Below are positions 45,701-56,624 of a stretch of DNA of 64,000 nucleotides, in pieces. Made by a program: the position numbers and the translations under genes. Source of the DNA: Apricaphanius iberus (Eukaryota > Chordata > Actinopteri > Cyprinodontiformes > Aphaniidae); the NCBI GenBank assembly GCA_028564705.1, contig JAPXFQ010000117.1, forward strand, positions 62,001-126,000, written 5' to 3'. Positions within the stretch are counted from its first letter, which is position 1, and each line of letters opens with the position of its first letter. The notes below the pieces were generated by a model, which ran no database searches, was not told the DNA's origin, and was given only the letters and a program-made list of their open reading frames with translations.

Positions 45701-46869
45701 TTTAGTTGGCCCGACTATCAACGACACATTGCATGTTGCAGACAGAAACTGCTGAGTTTGTTAAGCCATTAGAGCAAAGGACACAGAGAGAAGAGGAGTC
45801 CACCTGTACTCTGTACAGCTTCAAGTGTGTTCCACAAGTGACAGTCACCTTTTCTTTATGTTAAAGTGATGGAGACTGGCTGACCCAGAGCGAAGGGACA
45901 GATTGAGGCTATGTCGTCCTCACTCTCCCTGTAGCATTTTAAACTCTACTAGAGCACTTTAAATAACTCAAAGTCAGTTGTGTTGGCTGCCACACCATTT
46001 CATGTTTGAGATGATGGGGAATTTTTCCCCACCTCTGCAAGGACAATTTGAAAGAACTTTGATGCAAAATGTTTAATGTAACATAAATACTGTATGAGGT
46101 TTCATATTTTTCTTTACCAATAGGCTTATTTTGAAAAAATATATTTCTGACCAAAATTTGATAGTGTGAGGGTCAAATTCTGGGCCCCTCTTCACCCTGG
46201 GCCCAATATAACAGATCCGGTTGCCCCCACCTGTTAGCAGGCGTTTACAGGGGTTTTCAAAGGATTGGTATGCAACTTTAAGTTTAGAGAAACAGCAAGA
46301 ACTATAGCATTAAAGCTAAATATCTACATATCAATAATTTTTATGCTTATAAAAGTAAATGGGTACAGGAAGGAAACCCTAATGTCTCTCTTCCCTGCTG
46401 TACTCTCTTGCTCATTCTGGAAGTATTACAGGGTGCTTCTAAGCAAGAAAGGATTTGTAGTCCCATTACAGAGTAAAAAAACAAGACTTTAATCAGAATA
46501 AAGTAATCAAACAAATATACAGAACAGAACTAACCTAAAGGGAATCAAAACAAAACTCACATGCCCTAAAACACAGGTAGAAGCCGTAAATAAAATACAG
46601 CGACAAAACAAAGAACTTAAAGAACACTGGCTCTCTGACTTTAAGTCAGATGGTGTTAGTACATAACAACAAAAAAATTCTAAAAAAAGGGGAAGAGAAA
46701 TCAAAGCAGACAAAATCAAAACAGAAGTATGGGGGAGCTGCTTCACTCCTGCCAGCATCTGTTTACTGCCTGTGCCGCTTGAGGCTAAGCAGTAGAATGG
46801 ATGCATCTCTATGATGGCGGAGTTGAACATACTTCATTTAATAATTAGATTTTCTGAGTGAAATGTAAA
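45701..46869. other. Unassigned intergenic DNA
   Basis: No coding or repeat structure recognised. Confidence 0.4.
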
Positions 46870-47275
46870 CTGGGACTTTACACGCAGCAGCTTTTAATTT
46901 GTATAGCACACTTTCAACGCATGGTAATTCAAGGTGCTTTACATGATTCTGTGGTAAAGGAATCAAACATATGATAAAAGCATAGAGAGTAAAAACAGCA
47001 ATTAGGAAAAGGCAAAAAAATAAGCATAAAACATGAGAATCAATAAAAGAAAAAAACAGAGCAATTATAATAGTTTACTCAAAGGCAGCTTTAAACAGAT
47101 ATGTTTTAAGTTTTGCTTTAAAGTAGCTCAGTGTTTGGGCAGCTTTACAGTCATCGGGAAGTTTGTTCCAGATAAGGGGAGCAGAGAAACGGAAAGCTCC
47201 TTCTCTGTGTTTGTTTCTAATTCTATTGATTATAAATAAATTACAGTTGGAAGACCTGATCCTGAGCCACATTCA
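46870..47275 (-). pseudogene. 3' end of an L2-like LINE
   Basis: The minus frame 47075-47272 reads KHREGAFRFSAPLIWNKLPD, then TLSYFKAKLKTYLFKAAFE. This is the conserved C-terminus of L2-type ORF2 (F.FSAP.LWN.LP ... FK..LKTYLF). Downstream on the same strand, the 3' UTR ends with tgtaaagcaccttgaattac and gtgctatacaaatt, the usual L2 tail. Only the last 65 codons and the tail are present, so it is a truncated dead copy. Confidence 0.8.
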
Positions 47276-47358
47276 GAGCTTGATATTCAAACAGATACTT
47301 ACAAAATATTGTCTCACAGTTTGGGACTTCAGTCTCTTTATCACCGGTCTAGATTAAG

Positions 47359-48389
47359 AAAAATTGCTACTTGAAATGAGGGAATGGTTTGACATTGGCT
47401 TGTGAAACATAGAACTACCTTTATTTCTTGCTATGAGTTTCAGATAATACATTTTATAACAAGTGTCATACTTTCAAACTTTGATTATTGTTATTTGTAA
47501 TGGAATGTTTCTTGTGTTATGAGGATTTGAATACTTATTTTCTGTCTAAGTGAAAGCATCTAGGGCATGATGTCAAGTTAGAGAAAACAAGCCTGTTGTT
47601 CAAGCATAATGTTCCTGATAGAGATGCGTGAGATCACAGGGTGAAAGCAGCAAGATATCTATTGGACCTTCTGCCCTTGAGTGACTGCTTCATGCATTAC
47701 TATCAGACTGCCATGAACAGGTTCTTTAGGAGCTGAACAAGAAGACTGGAGAATATAACGAATGATTGCTTCATGTTTTGGCCAGATGTGTTAATTAAAT
47801 ACTTAAATGCCTGAAGGGCCCAGTTTCATAAAAAATAAAATAAAAAAATAAAGAGCTCATTAGATGCATTTTCTTTATTACAAATAGTTTAATTTGGACC
47901 AAATAATTGTATCTCTCCAGCAAGTTATTAAGTTCTGACAGAGAGTTAACAAGTACTATTGTGTGGAAACCTGCGCAAAAGGTTTTTTGACTTTAAAAAC
48001 ATGAGAGGAGAAAACATGTTATCTGATGATATATGTCTTCTGGGATAGACATATATATATATATTCTGCTTTTGGGGGAATCTGGATGCTTTAAAGGACC
48101 AAGGCTTGATTTGCAGATGTTGAAATGAAAGCTAAATTAGTTCACTAATCGTAATTAGTTTAACTAATTTAGCACCACTGGTAGGGTTGGGCATCGTTTG
48201 CACTTTAACGACTCCGATTCCCATTCTCACTATCGATTCCTGTTCTAAGGGTTAGGGTTTAAAAGTCAGAAGTGGAGGAAGCGACGAGCGCAGGAGAGCA
48301 ACATGCAACACATCAAACACTCTACACTCGTTATCACACTGTAAACCACGCAGCTGCCGAAGGTGTTTTGTCATGTCTGTTTTAGATCA
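47359..48389 (+). repeat. Left arm of a large inverted repeat
   Basis: This segment is the reverse complement of 56624 down to 55092 with scattered substitutions and 1-3 bp gaps (about 98% alike by eye). About 510 bp present in the right arm (around 55220-55728) are missing here near 48245-48265. The arm includes host repeat H, its palindrome (48145-48172), and the right end of the BED-hAT element up to gtctgttttagatc. Confidence 0.88.
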
Positions 48390-49119
48390 TATGATAGATA
48401 TTCTGGGATAGACATATATATGATAAAATGTTACAGTTCATGTTATAACGTATTAATTCGTCCTAAAATGTATCCTTTAATTGTATCCTGTGGTTAATAC
48501 TGAACCACGAAGTAAAACGGCTCGTTTCTCTATAATCCCGCCTCCTGCACCCATTCCGCTCCTCTTGTTCAGACCCTGCAGAAGCTCAGACTGAGAAAAA
48601 CAGTGCTGAGCTTTATCTCAAACAGTATTCTGACAGTGAATTTGAAAAGCATGAAGTACCACAATGAAAGTCTGTTATATTAAGGGCTCAAACGTTATTT
48701 TTAGTCAATAAAGCTTATTTCAGTTGCTAAATCTCCGGGCTATAGACAGAATCGAAAGCAACATAACTGATTCCAGCAAGCAATCTTTCCAGCCCAGTAT
48801 GTAAACAAAGCCGTGGGTGTTGTTTGCACCTGTTTACTGAACATTCTGAGATGCTACAGAACCAGATCCATCTGTACTTTGTAATCAACTGTGATGCATG
48901 TTTACTTAATGTTGTAGTCTTAGTTTGAAAGTTAGTCTTACTGAGTAATGCTTTTACCCAAGTCATGGTCAGAGTGTTTTGATAATAATGGTCCACATCC
49001 TGCATTACCATGGAGATGACTGTTCTGACTGGACATCCTTGAAGGTCTACAAAGTTCACAGCTTTCTAATCGGTGCCTTCAAGTCTCTGATTTTCACCCT
49101 GAGAGTAGTACTTTATCAG
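48390..49119. repeat. Repeat family B, part 1 (host of the intact hAT)
   Basis: Shares taaaacggctcgtttctcta with 23.4 kb and, as complement, the gtcagaatactgtttgagat region with 36.5 kb. It is interrupted at 49119/49120 by the hAT and continues at 52699. Confidence 0.6.
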
Positions 49120-49276
49120 CAGTGGCGGCTGGTGATAAAAATTTTTGGGGGGGCGCACTGGCAACAATAAACTACTTGCTGTCACGGTGGTGTGTCGATG
49201 TGGACCCAAAGGCAGGGAGGAATGGAAGGAGGCAGACAGACAGGTGAAAGGTTAACAGATTTAGTGATGGATAAAC

Positions 49277-49706
49277 TATTTACAACAATAAACTATTTAC
49301 AACAAACTATTTACAACAATAAACTATAACATTAAACTACTAGCAACAATAAACTATTTACAATAAAACTATTTATAACATTAAACTATTTATAACATTA
49401 AACTACTAGCAACAATAAACTATTTACAACAATAAACTATAACAAACTATAACATTAAACTACTAGCAACAATAAACTATTTATAACAAACTATAACATT
49501 AAACTACTAGCAACAATAAACTATTTATAACATTAAACTACTAGCAACAATAAACTATTTATAACAATAAACTATTTATAACATTAAACTACTAGCAACA
49601 ATAAACTATGTACAACAATAAAACTATTTACAAAATTAAACTACTGGCAACAACAAACTATTCACAACAACAAACTATTCACAATAACAAACTATTTACA
49701 ACAACA
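49277..49706. repeat. Tandem repeat array inside the hAT 3' region
   Basis: About 430 bp of irregular 15-19 bp units built on aacaataaactatttacaac and aacattaaactactagc. It starts 150 bp inside the left TIR and ends at the transposase stop codon. Confidence 0.9.
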
Positions 49707-49708
49707 AA

Positions 49709-52196
49709 CTACTTGAACAAAAATTTTGCTCTCCTCTCTTTCAGGCCAGCAAATCTTTCAATGACTCTCTGATTGAAATTGGTCATTTGACAGATTAGTC
49801 TCTTTTCCATGGAGAGCATGGCCAGGGCATTCAGCCTTTCCTGGGTCATGGTGTTTCTCAGAAAAGTTTTCACCCATTTTAAGGTTGAGAAACACCTCTC
49901 TGCTTCAGCTGTGGTCATAGGTGTGGTAATAAGGATCTTTAAAAGAGTGACCGTTTCTGAAAAAACATCTTGAAGATTGTTCTCCATGAACAGCTGGAAC
50001 AGGTCCACTGCACCACAACAGGTTCTGAACTCTGCTTTGCTGTAGATGAGACTGAGCTCTGTCTTCAGCTTGCTTCCGTTCAGCATTGGGTAGGCCTTCA
50101 AAGTGCTTTGCAGCACCTCTTCGGGAAATGACCCGTGATGTTCCTCAAACCTGTCCCCCTGCAACAAGGTGGCACAGACAAGATGGTCGGTGAAGTTGAA
50201 GCGCTCCCTGGTGTGTCTCAGAATGGTGTTGCAGATCTACAGAGAGAATACAAAAACAGAGAGAAAAAATAGATATTAAATTAATTTACTTTTGTTGACA
50301 TTGTTACCCTCTGTTGCTGCATGGTTTTGAAAAAACATCTTGCTATTATTGACAACTGCAATTGTGATATGATTTTTAATATTTTCATTAAACATTTAGG
50401 TTAATTGTGATTAGGAAATTAACTAAATCATCTCTGCAACATGACATATTTAAAATGGTATTTAAATAGCTATTTCATAAACTATGACAGATTTCTACAA
50501 TATAAACTCACCTCTTCTGCAGCACTCTGACGATCCTCAGAACTGAGTACCCGACGCCGTTTTGCTGTCAGAGAGCCACTGCTTTGCTCACTCATGGAAT
50601 GGAGAGAATTTCTGTGAAGAAGAAGTCATAATAATGATCAAAAAGTTGAAAAGAGATAACAATTAAAAATGTGATGATGATATTATTGACATATTACCTG
50701 ATGTTTTGTATGTCCTTTTCGAACTGCTGGATGCTCCCTTTGATGTGGACTGCATCTATGTTCTTCTTCTGGAGCTTGGCATAAAGGAGGTCCACATGTG
50801 GCATGATGTGGTGAAAAAGTTCCAGGAAGAACTTAAAGTCCTGATGTTCCAGCAGCATGGCCATGGCTCCTGCCTCTCTGATGGTGTTGGAGTCAAAGTC
50901 ACCCGAATCTCGTATGTTCTCAAAACATTGAATGAGATCATCTCTGTGCTCAAACACAGTGGTGATGGCTCGGCTGTGAAAGTTCCATCGGACATTGCTG
51001 GATGTTGGCAGTCTACGGGCCACCGTTTTATCAAGGACAGCCGTACGCTTGGGTGACCTGGAAAAAAAGCTCGCAAATCCACCCAGGTCAGAAAAAAAAA
51101 TTCTCACCTTGGAAATGTGAGAGGTGGCCTGTTGCATGATCAGGTTGAGTTGGTGTGCATAGCAGTGGATATAATGGGCATTTGGGTACACATCTTTGAT
51201 CTTCCTCTGAACACCTGCATTGGCACCCCTCATCACACTGGCTCCATCATACGCCTGGCAGATTAGCTTGCTTTTCTGATCCTCAGGAATGATGGCAGCA
51301 AGACGCTCTGATAATGCAGCAGCAATGGACTCAGATGTAGCTGACTGCAAAGGAATGAACTCAAAAAATCTTTCCTGAACACTGTGCTTGTCATCAATGT
51401 AGCGTAGTACAAGCACAAGTTGGGACTGTGTTGAAATATCTGTTGTCTCATCTGCCTGGATTGATACAAAAACACTCTTTTGAGCTTCTTCAATGATTTG
51501 CTCTCTTGCAACAGACAACATACAGTCCAAGAGTTCATTTTGGACAGTTTTGGAAGTACCCTTGAAAACAGTGGCAGTCTCAAGGTGCTCTTTCAAAGCT
51601 CCATCCAGAGAGGCAACAAAATCGACCAATCCACGAAATATCCCAGGGTTCACAGAGCTCTCACTCTCATCGTGGCCATGTAAAGCCAACTCAAATGCCC
51701 CACAGAATTTCACACAGTCGATTATCCTGGACAGAACATGACGATTTTTTGTCACCTCTTCGTTGTGCCTTCTAATGCCAACTCTGTAGCCCTCGTCTAA
51801 TTGTTCAGCAATGCTAACGCGGCCAAAAAACTGTAGCTTCATACTGTTGTCAATGTGGCAACGGCTACTTTCATGACGTTTGCATTTTTCAGAGAGATGT
51901 TTCAGGTCTCTGACCCCTGTTGTTGTCCACAACACTGCCGTGCCAACACTTTGAAAAAGCAAGCAGGGAAAGCAAAAAAGAGCATTGCTTACTTCGCATC
52001 CAGCGAGCCAACTGTGTTTAGCATAACACAGACCGGAGAAGCCTCGGGTGTAACTCCGCCCACGGTCACTTGCCTGCTGCTGGATCTGTAAACCGGGTTT
52101 CTCCGGTCCAAGCTCCTTCATCCTTTTTTTTTCCTCCAGCGAACGTCTCGTGAAAGGATTGAGTTGTAAAGAAACAACCGAATTTTCTTTGGCCAT
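49709..52196 (-). CDS. hAT transposase (TTF-type finger, three exons), likely intact
   Basis: Three exons on the minus strand: 52196-50698, 50611-50512 and 50236-49709. Introns have GT/AG borders (donors at 50697 and 50511, acceptors ending 50612 and 50237), and phases match, giving 708 codons without a stop. The N-terminus has a TTF-type finger (KHSWLAGCEVSNALFCFPCL, residues 60-79, and CKRHESSRCH, 105-114). The RNase H-like catalytic fold shows QADETTDIS (Asp249), CQAYDGASVMRG (Asp317), CYAHQLNL and SSNVRW (about 400). The C-terminal dimerisation block reads TTAEAERCFSTLKWVKTFLR (about 642-661) with the catalytic glutamate. It is expected to bind the TIRs and excise and reinsert the element in the nucleus. 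It resembles the transposases related to host ZMYM/ZNF862-type genes, but TIRs and target duplication show a mobile element. An upstream non-coding exon cannot be excluded. Confidence 0.9.
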
Positions 52197-52697
52197 GTCT
52201 GCTGTTTTGTTGTACGTCTATCTCGCTTCTTCGCCTCCGTAAACCCGCGCGCGGGAGTGTCTATGTTGGAGTGACAAGCGAGTTGCCAGTGACTTTGACT
52301 GACAGCCAGGTATCATGAATCAATCAGATCGCAAGAAAAATTAGCCTAGCGCGCTGATTCGTCAGGGGCGCAGCTCTCTGCGCCCCGAGGAGAATCTTTA
52401 AGTGACCAATTAGAGACCAGCATGAAGTCACATGGTAGCCGCAAGTTTGGAAGATACGTACACACTCATTTGGCCGGCGCCCCTTGATATTAAAAACTAA
52501 TAAAACAACCCAAAATAAATCCGATATGAAATGGAAAGGCTTACAAAAATAAAAGTAACACCCATTGTATGAGTGAACACTGAACAGACGTGGTAATGAC
52601 TTTTTATTACATAATTTATGTTTACTGTGTGTATTAATCCTTTATGAAATTTTGATGGGGGCGGCGCCCGAGCGCCCCCTATTGACAAGCCGCCACT
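52197..52697 (-). promoter_or_regulatory. 5' flank of the hAT transposase
   Basis: The 500 bp between the start codon and the right TIR should hold the promoter. There is a CpG-rich stretch next to the start (about 52200-52260, with acccgcgcgcggga) but no clear TATA box at a convincing distance. Confidence 0.4.
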
Positions 52698-52698
52698 G

Positions 52699-53420
52699 TT
52701 TATCAGAGTAAATAGAAGCAAGGTTACTAGAAACAATATAGGCTTATTGTTGTAAAATTGAGACAGGTCAGTATTCTGCATTTTCTGTCATGTGATGCTG
52801 TCCTCCTTCTTGATCAAACTGAACTGTAATAAAACCTGCAAACATTAATAGGAATCTCTTTCATTCTTTTACTAAGAGTTTCTTCAATCACAATCACATA
52901 AGCAGCTTGATAAATGGCAAACACGCATTAGCATCAGCATGCAGCTACTTACTTCTCTGTCCATCAGACATATTTGTTCTTTGATCCAGCTGCTGTTCTT
53001 TAGAAATGTAGAATAAAATCCTGTAATCCATTGCAGCCAAATGGGCGTTTTCACAGAGAAAGTAAGACATCCAACAAAAAAGTGTTTTAAACTGCTATGA
53101 GCAATGAGCTGTGAGAAGGAGGAGGGTGTTTGGAGCTCCGGCAGAGGTAAGCCACTCTGCCTGCAGGGGCAGGGCAGACACCTCTAGCATTCCCTTGTTT
53201 TCACTTAGTGATGTCTCTAGTTGAACAGTTTGAACACTCAGTCGTTTTCTAGGAAACGGAGGGGTAGCTAGTCAGAGAGCATGATTTAGGAGGATTACTC
53301 AGACACGTGTGAATTAAGCCAAAAACCACTATGATGGGTGTTTTTATGAGAAAATATCATTACCAAACGGTTGAAAACTCCAAAATCTTGATTTTGCATG
53401 ATATAGGCCCTTTAATCAAG
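52699..53420. repeat. Repeat family B, part 2
   Basis: It resumes after the hAT and includes gtagaataaaatcctgtaat, the complement of 36.09 kb. It ends in gatataggccctttaatc, the inverse of the start at 23294, so this is probably the true terminus of family B. Confidence 0.6.
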
Positions 53421-54519
53421 TAGGTAATAATAAAAAAAAATATTGAGTGTTTATTCATACCAATCTTGTACCCTATTAAATCCTTTTCCCATTTATTCAC
53501 TCTGAGACCTGGCCTACAAGAACAAACTCTTATTAGTTTTAAAACATTCAATAAAACTTGATTACCATTATCAACGACAGCTCTGCACCACAGTTTATGT
53601 GCAACACAACAACAATTTTAGAAATGCATAAAACCTTCACACCTCAGCTTTTCACAGTACTTGTCTTCTCATTTTTTTTCTTCTTCATTTATAAATATAC
53701 TCTAAACTAGGGCTTATATTGTTTTTTATGTGTAATAATCTGCTACTGTAATGAGAGATTAGTTTATTTTAAGATGTATTCCACAGCTTTTCCAAGTTTG
53801 TCAATTTTCTTTATTAGTGTGCAAATTGTCAGGAAGAGAGTAGGACTGACTAAGACATAAATCTAAGAGGGAACAGAAAGTCTCTATGCTGGCCTTGCAA
53901 TTGTTTCTCCTATAGCAATACAAAAGTTGTAAACTTGTTGATTGTACATACTGCCATATGGTAGACATTTGAGTATGGCATGTCATCCTTTGACAGAAAT
54001 GATAACCACATGTCCAGGCACAGATTAGAGTACACTTGCTGTGTGAGTAGATATGAATCCCTAAGCTCATATGAGGCGGTCTTGATGTTTGATTTAACAG
54101 TACTGCAGGACAACCTCAACAGTCATAGGGTTGGAAACAGAACAGTCACTGACATGTTTCAGAGGGATGAGGTCTACTTAAAAGATTATACAAGTGGATG
54201 TGCCTCAAAGTAGCAAAGTTTAGAAAGTTTTATTTTACTTATTTTTGTCAAAATAATTGACATATAAATCTGATCTACAATGGAATTTAATATATTAAGC
54301 TAGATTTCTTTTAGATATTTTCCAACTTTCGACAAACAGTTGACAAACATACATACATAAAACACTGACCCTACACAGTTTGGCTATGGTAAAAACTGAT
54401 ACACCCAGTTAGTAAACAGGGAATAAATAAGTATTCTAAACATGTCTCTATGCCAAAAAAAAGATGCATTTGAATGATTTTCACTATGGCCTACAGTACA
54501 TCTTATTAATTTTGGGTCC
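53421..54519. other. Unassigned AT-rich DNA
   Basis: No coding or repeat signature recognised. Confidence 0.4.
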
Positions 54520-54743
54520 ATTGACCACAATTAATGAGATTCATGCCCATTCAGAGTATATGTAAACTTTCTACCAGAACTCGCCTTATTTTACCAAAAT
54601 GCCGGAATTAGATTATTTACTGCAGTGAATAGTCCATGAATAAAGTAAATAAAGGTTAATTACTTTCACCCAGATCATTTTAAACATACCATTTCTTAAT
54701 CTAAAGAATGTTTTATGTTTTCTTATATTGCTAAACCAGTGGT
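54520..54743 (+). repeat. Host repeat H, left part
   Basis: Similar to 28637-28850: it contains tccatgaataaagtaaataa and aaaggttaattacttt and ends with the target octamer ccagtggt. Confidence 0.6.
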
Positions 54744-55799
54744 TAGGTTTGGGCACCGAGAACCGGTTCAAAATAGGAACCAGTTCCTAACGTCCGGTTC
54801 CGGAACCGTTAAGGAGATGTTTGAATTTTTATGGTTTTTATTGGTTCCTAAATGCCCGCAAGTTGAGCAAACAAACTAGTACGGGCCACGCACTAGTTTT
54901 TTTCTGGGATTTGCATTAGGTATTACTCCGCCCAGCGGGCACCTGCAAAATGTCATTTATCTGAACCATAGACTGTATAATACTCTAAACAACATGGAGC
55001 GTAGACGCTGCTCGAAAGTCTGGCTTCATTTTAATTTACAAAAGGATGGATTCGCAAAGTACAACACCTGTGATAACCTTAGCGCCAAAGGAGGATCTAA
55101 AACAGACATGACAAAACACCTTCGGCAGCTGCGTGGTTTACAGTGTGATAACGAGTGTACAGTGTTTGATGTGTTGCATGTTGCTCTCCTGCTCCCGTCG
55201 CTTCCTCCACTTCTGACTTTTACAGTCAGCCAGCAACTTCTGGTTGGAAGCGGAATCAGGTACATGAAAATTATGATTGTTTTATTCTATACAGACTAGC
55301 TTAAGTTCGAATATACTAGTGACGCTAGCATAAGGCATGCTGTTGCTGCTGCTGCTATGTTAACTGGCCAGAGACCCCAGTCAGCAAACAGACAAACCCC
55401 ATTCACCATGGTTGCAAGTGGAAAGCTGTCAGCGGAGAAAATTGTTGCAAGCTTCAAAAAAGTAACAGCGTATGTGGTAAAAAGGCTGAAACCCCTTAGT
55501 GATGTAGAGTCACCCACATTTAGGTAACGTTAAGTAAATAAGATCAATATTAAGCTAAATAACTTAGCCGGTAGCTACTTTATCTACCCCTGACTTAAGT
55601 TACAGTAACAGTTCAGGTTTAATTTTATTGACAGATTGATAGAACAAATAAAAATGGCCTGTGTAAAGGCTTTTTCAAATGCCTTTTTTTTTTCTCTCTT
55701 CTGCACCTCAAAGAATCGGAATTGAGAACCGTTTAGAACAGGAATCGATAGTGAGAATGGGAATCGGAGTCGTTAAAGTGCAAACGATGTCCAACCCTA
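54744..55799 (+). mobile_element. Deleted hAT with BED-finger transposase remnant
   Basis: 1056 bp with imperfect inverted ends: taggtttgggcaccg at the left and the complement tagggttggacatcg at the right. The octamer ccagtggt is duplicated at both sides (54736-54743 and 55800-55807). It codes for fragments of a transposase only, so it is an internally deleted, non-autonomous copy. An empty version of the site is at about 28850. Confidence 0.88.
54994..55526 (+). pseudogene. BED-finger hAT transposase remnant, two exons
   Basis: Exon 1 starts MERRRCSKVWLHFNLQKDGF and continues AKYNTCDNLSAKGGSKTDMT, KHLRQLRG, a BED finger pattern. The first cysteine of the CxxC pair is tyrosine (KYNTC), so zinc binding is likely lost. 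A second coding piece near 55375-55526 reads SGKLSAEKIVASFKKVTAYV and LKPLSDVESPTFR, ending at a GT donor. This matches the next part of ZBED-type hAT transposases (the VExPxF region). The DDE catalytic core and dimerisation domain are deleted. The left inverted arm keeps only part of exon 1. Confidence 0.7.
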
Positions 55800-56624
55800 C
55801 CAGTGGTGCTAAATTAATTAAACTAATTACGATTAGTGAACTAATTTAGCTTTCATTTCAACATCTGGAAATCAAGCCTTGGTCCTTTAAAGCATCCAGA
55901 TTCCCCCAAAAGCAGAATATAAATATATATATATATGTCTATCCCAGAAGACATATCATCAGATAACATGTTTTCTCCTCTCATGTTTTTAAAGTCAAAA
56001 AACCTTTTGCGCAGGTTTCCACACAATAGTACTTGTTAACTCTCTGTCAGAACTTAACTTGCTGGAGAGATACAATTATTTGGTCCAAATTAAACTATTT
56101 GTAATAAAGAAAATTTATCTAATGAGCTCTTTATTTTTTTTATTTTATTTTTTATGAAACTGGGCCCTTCAGGCATTTAAGTATTTAATTAACATATCTG
56201 GCCAAAACATGAAGCAATCATTCGTTATATTCTCCAGTCTTCTTGTACAGCTCCTAAAGAACCTGTTCATGGCAGTCTGATAGTAATGCATGAAGCAGTC
56301 ACTCAAGGGCAGAAGGTCCAATAGATATCTTGCTGCTTTCACCCTGTGATCTCACGCATCTCTATCAGAAACATTATGCTTGAACAACAGGCTTGTTTTC
56401 TCTAACTTGACATCATGCCCTAGATGCTTTCACTTAGACAGAAAATAAGTATTCAAATCCTCATAACACAAGAAACATTCCATTACAAATAACAATAATC
56501 AAAGTTTGAAGGTATGACACTTGTTATAAAATGTATTATCTGAAACTCATAGCAAGAAATAAAGGTAGTTCTATGTTTCACAAGCCAATGTCAAACCATT
56601 CCCTCATTTCAAGTAGCAATTTTT
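55092..56624 (-). repeat. Right arm of the large inverted repeat
   Basis: Complement of 47359-48389, with an additional internal segment of about 510 bp (BED-hAT exon 2 and intron). Junction of similarity: right limit at caagtagcaattttt (56624), left limit at gatctaaaacagac (55092). Sequence outside the arms is unrelated. Confidence 0.88.

Larger units (their letters stand above)
49120..52698 (-). mobile_element. Apparently complete hAT transposon, 3.58 kb
   Basis: The ends are CAGTGGCGGCT and its complement AGCCGCCACTG. The octamer tttatcag lies immediately outside each end (49112-49119 and 52699-52706), a perfect hAT-type 8-bp target duplication. Both subterminal regions carry ggggggcgc / gcgccccc-type runs. 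It contains one three-exon transposase gene on the minus strand and a tandem-repeat block behind the stop codon. The target duplication has no mismatch, so the insertion is recent or well preserved. Confidence 0.95.

Noticed and set aside
49277..49706. CRISPR-like array
   Set aside because: Units are contiguous, degenerate and have no unique spacers; this is a minisatellite within a fish transposon.
50694..52196. A domesticated host ZMYM/ZNF862-like gene
   Set aside because: TIRs and a perfect 8-bp target duplication bracket the gene, which shows a mobile hAT element.
54994..55299. A functional BED-finger host protein
   Set aside because: The first zinc cysteine is replaced, the catalytic region is missing, and the piece lies between hAT ends with a target duplication.
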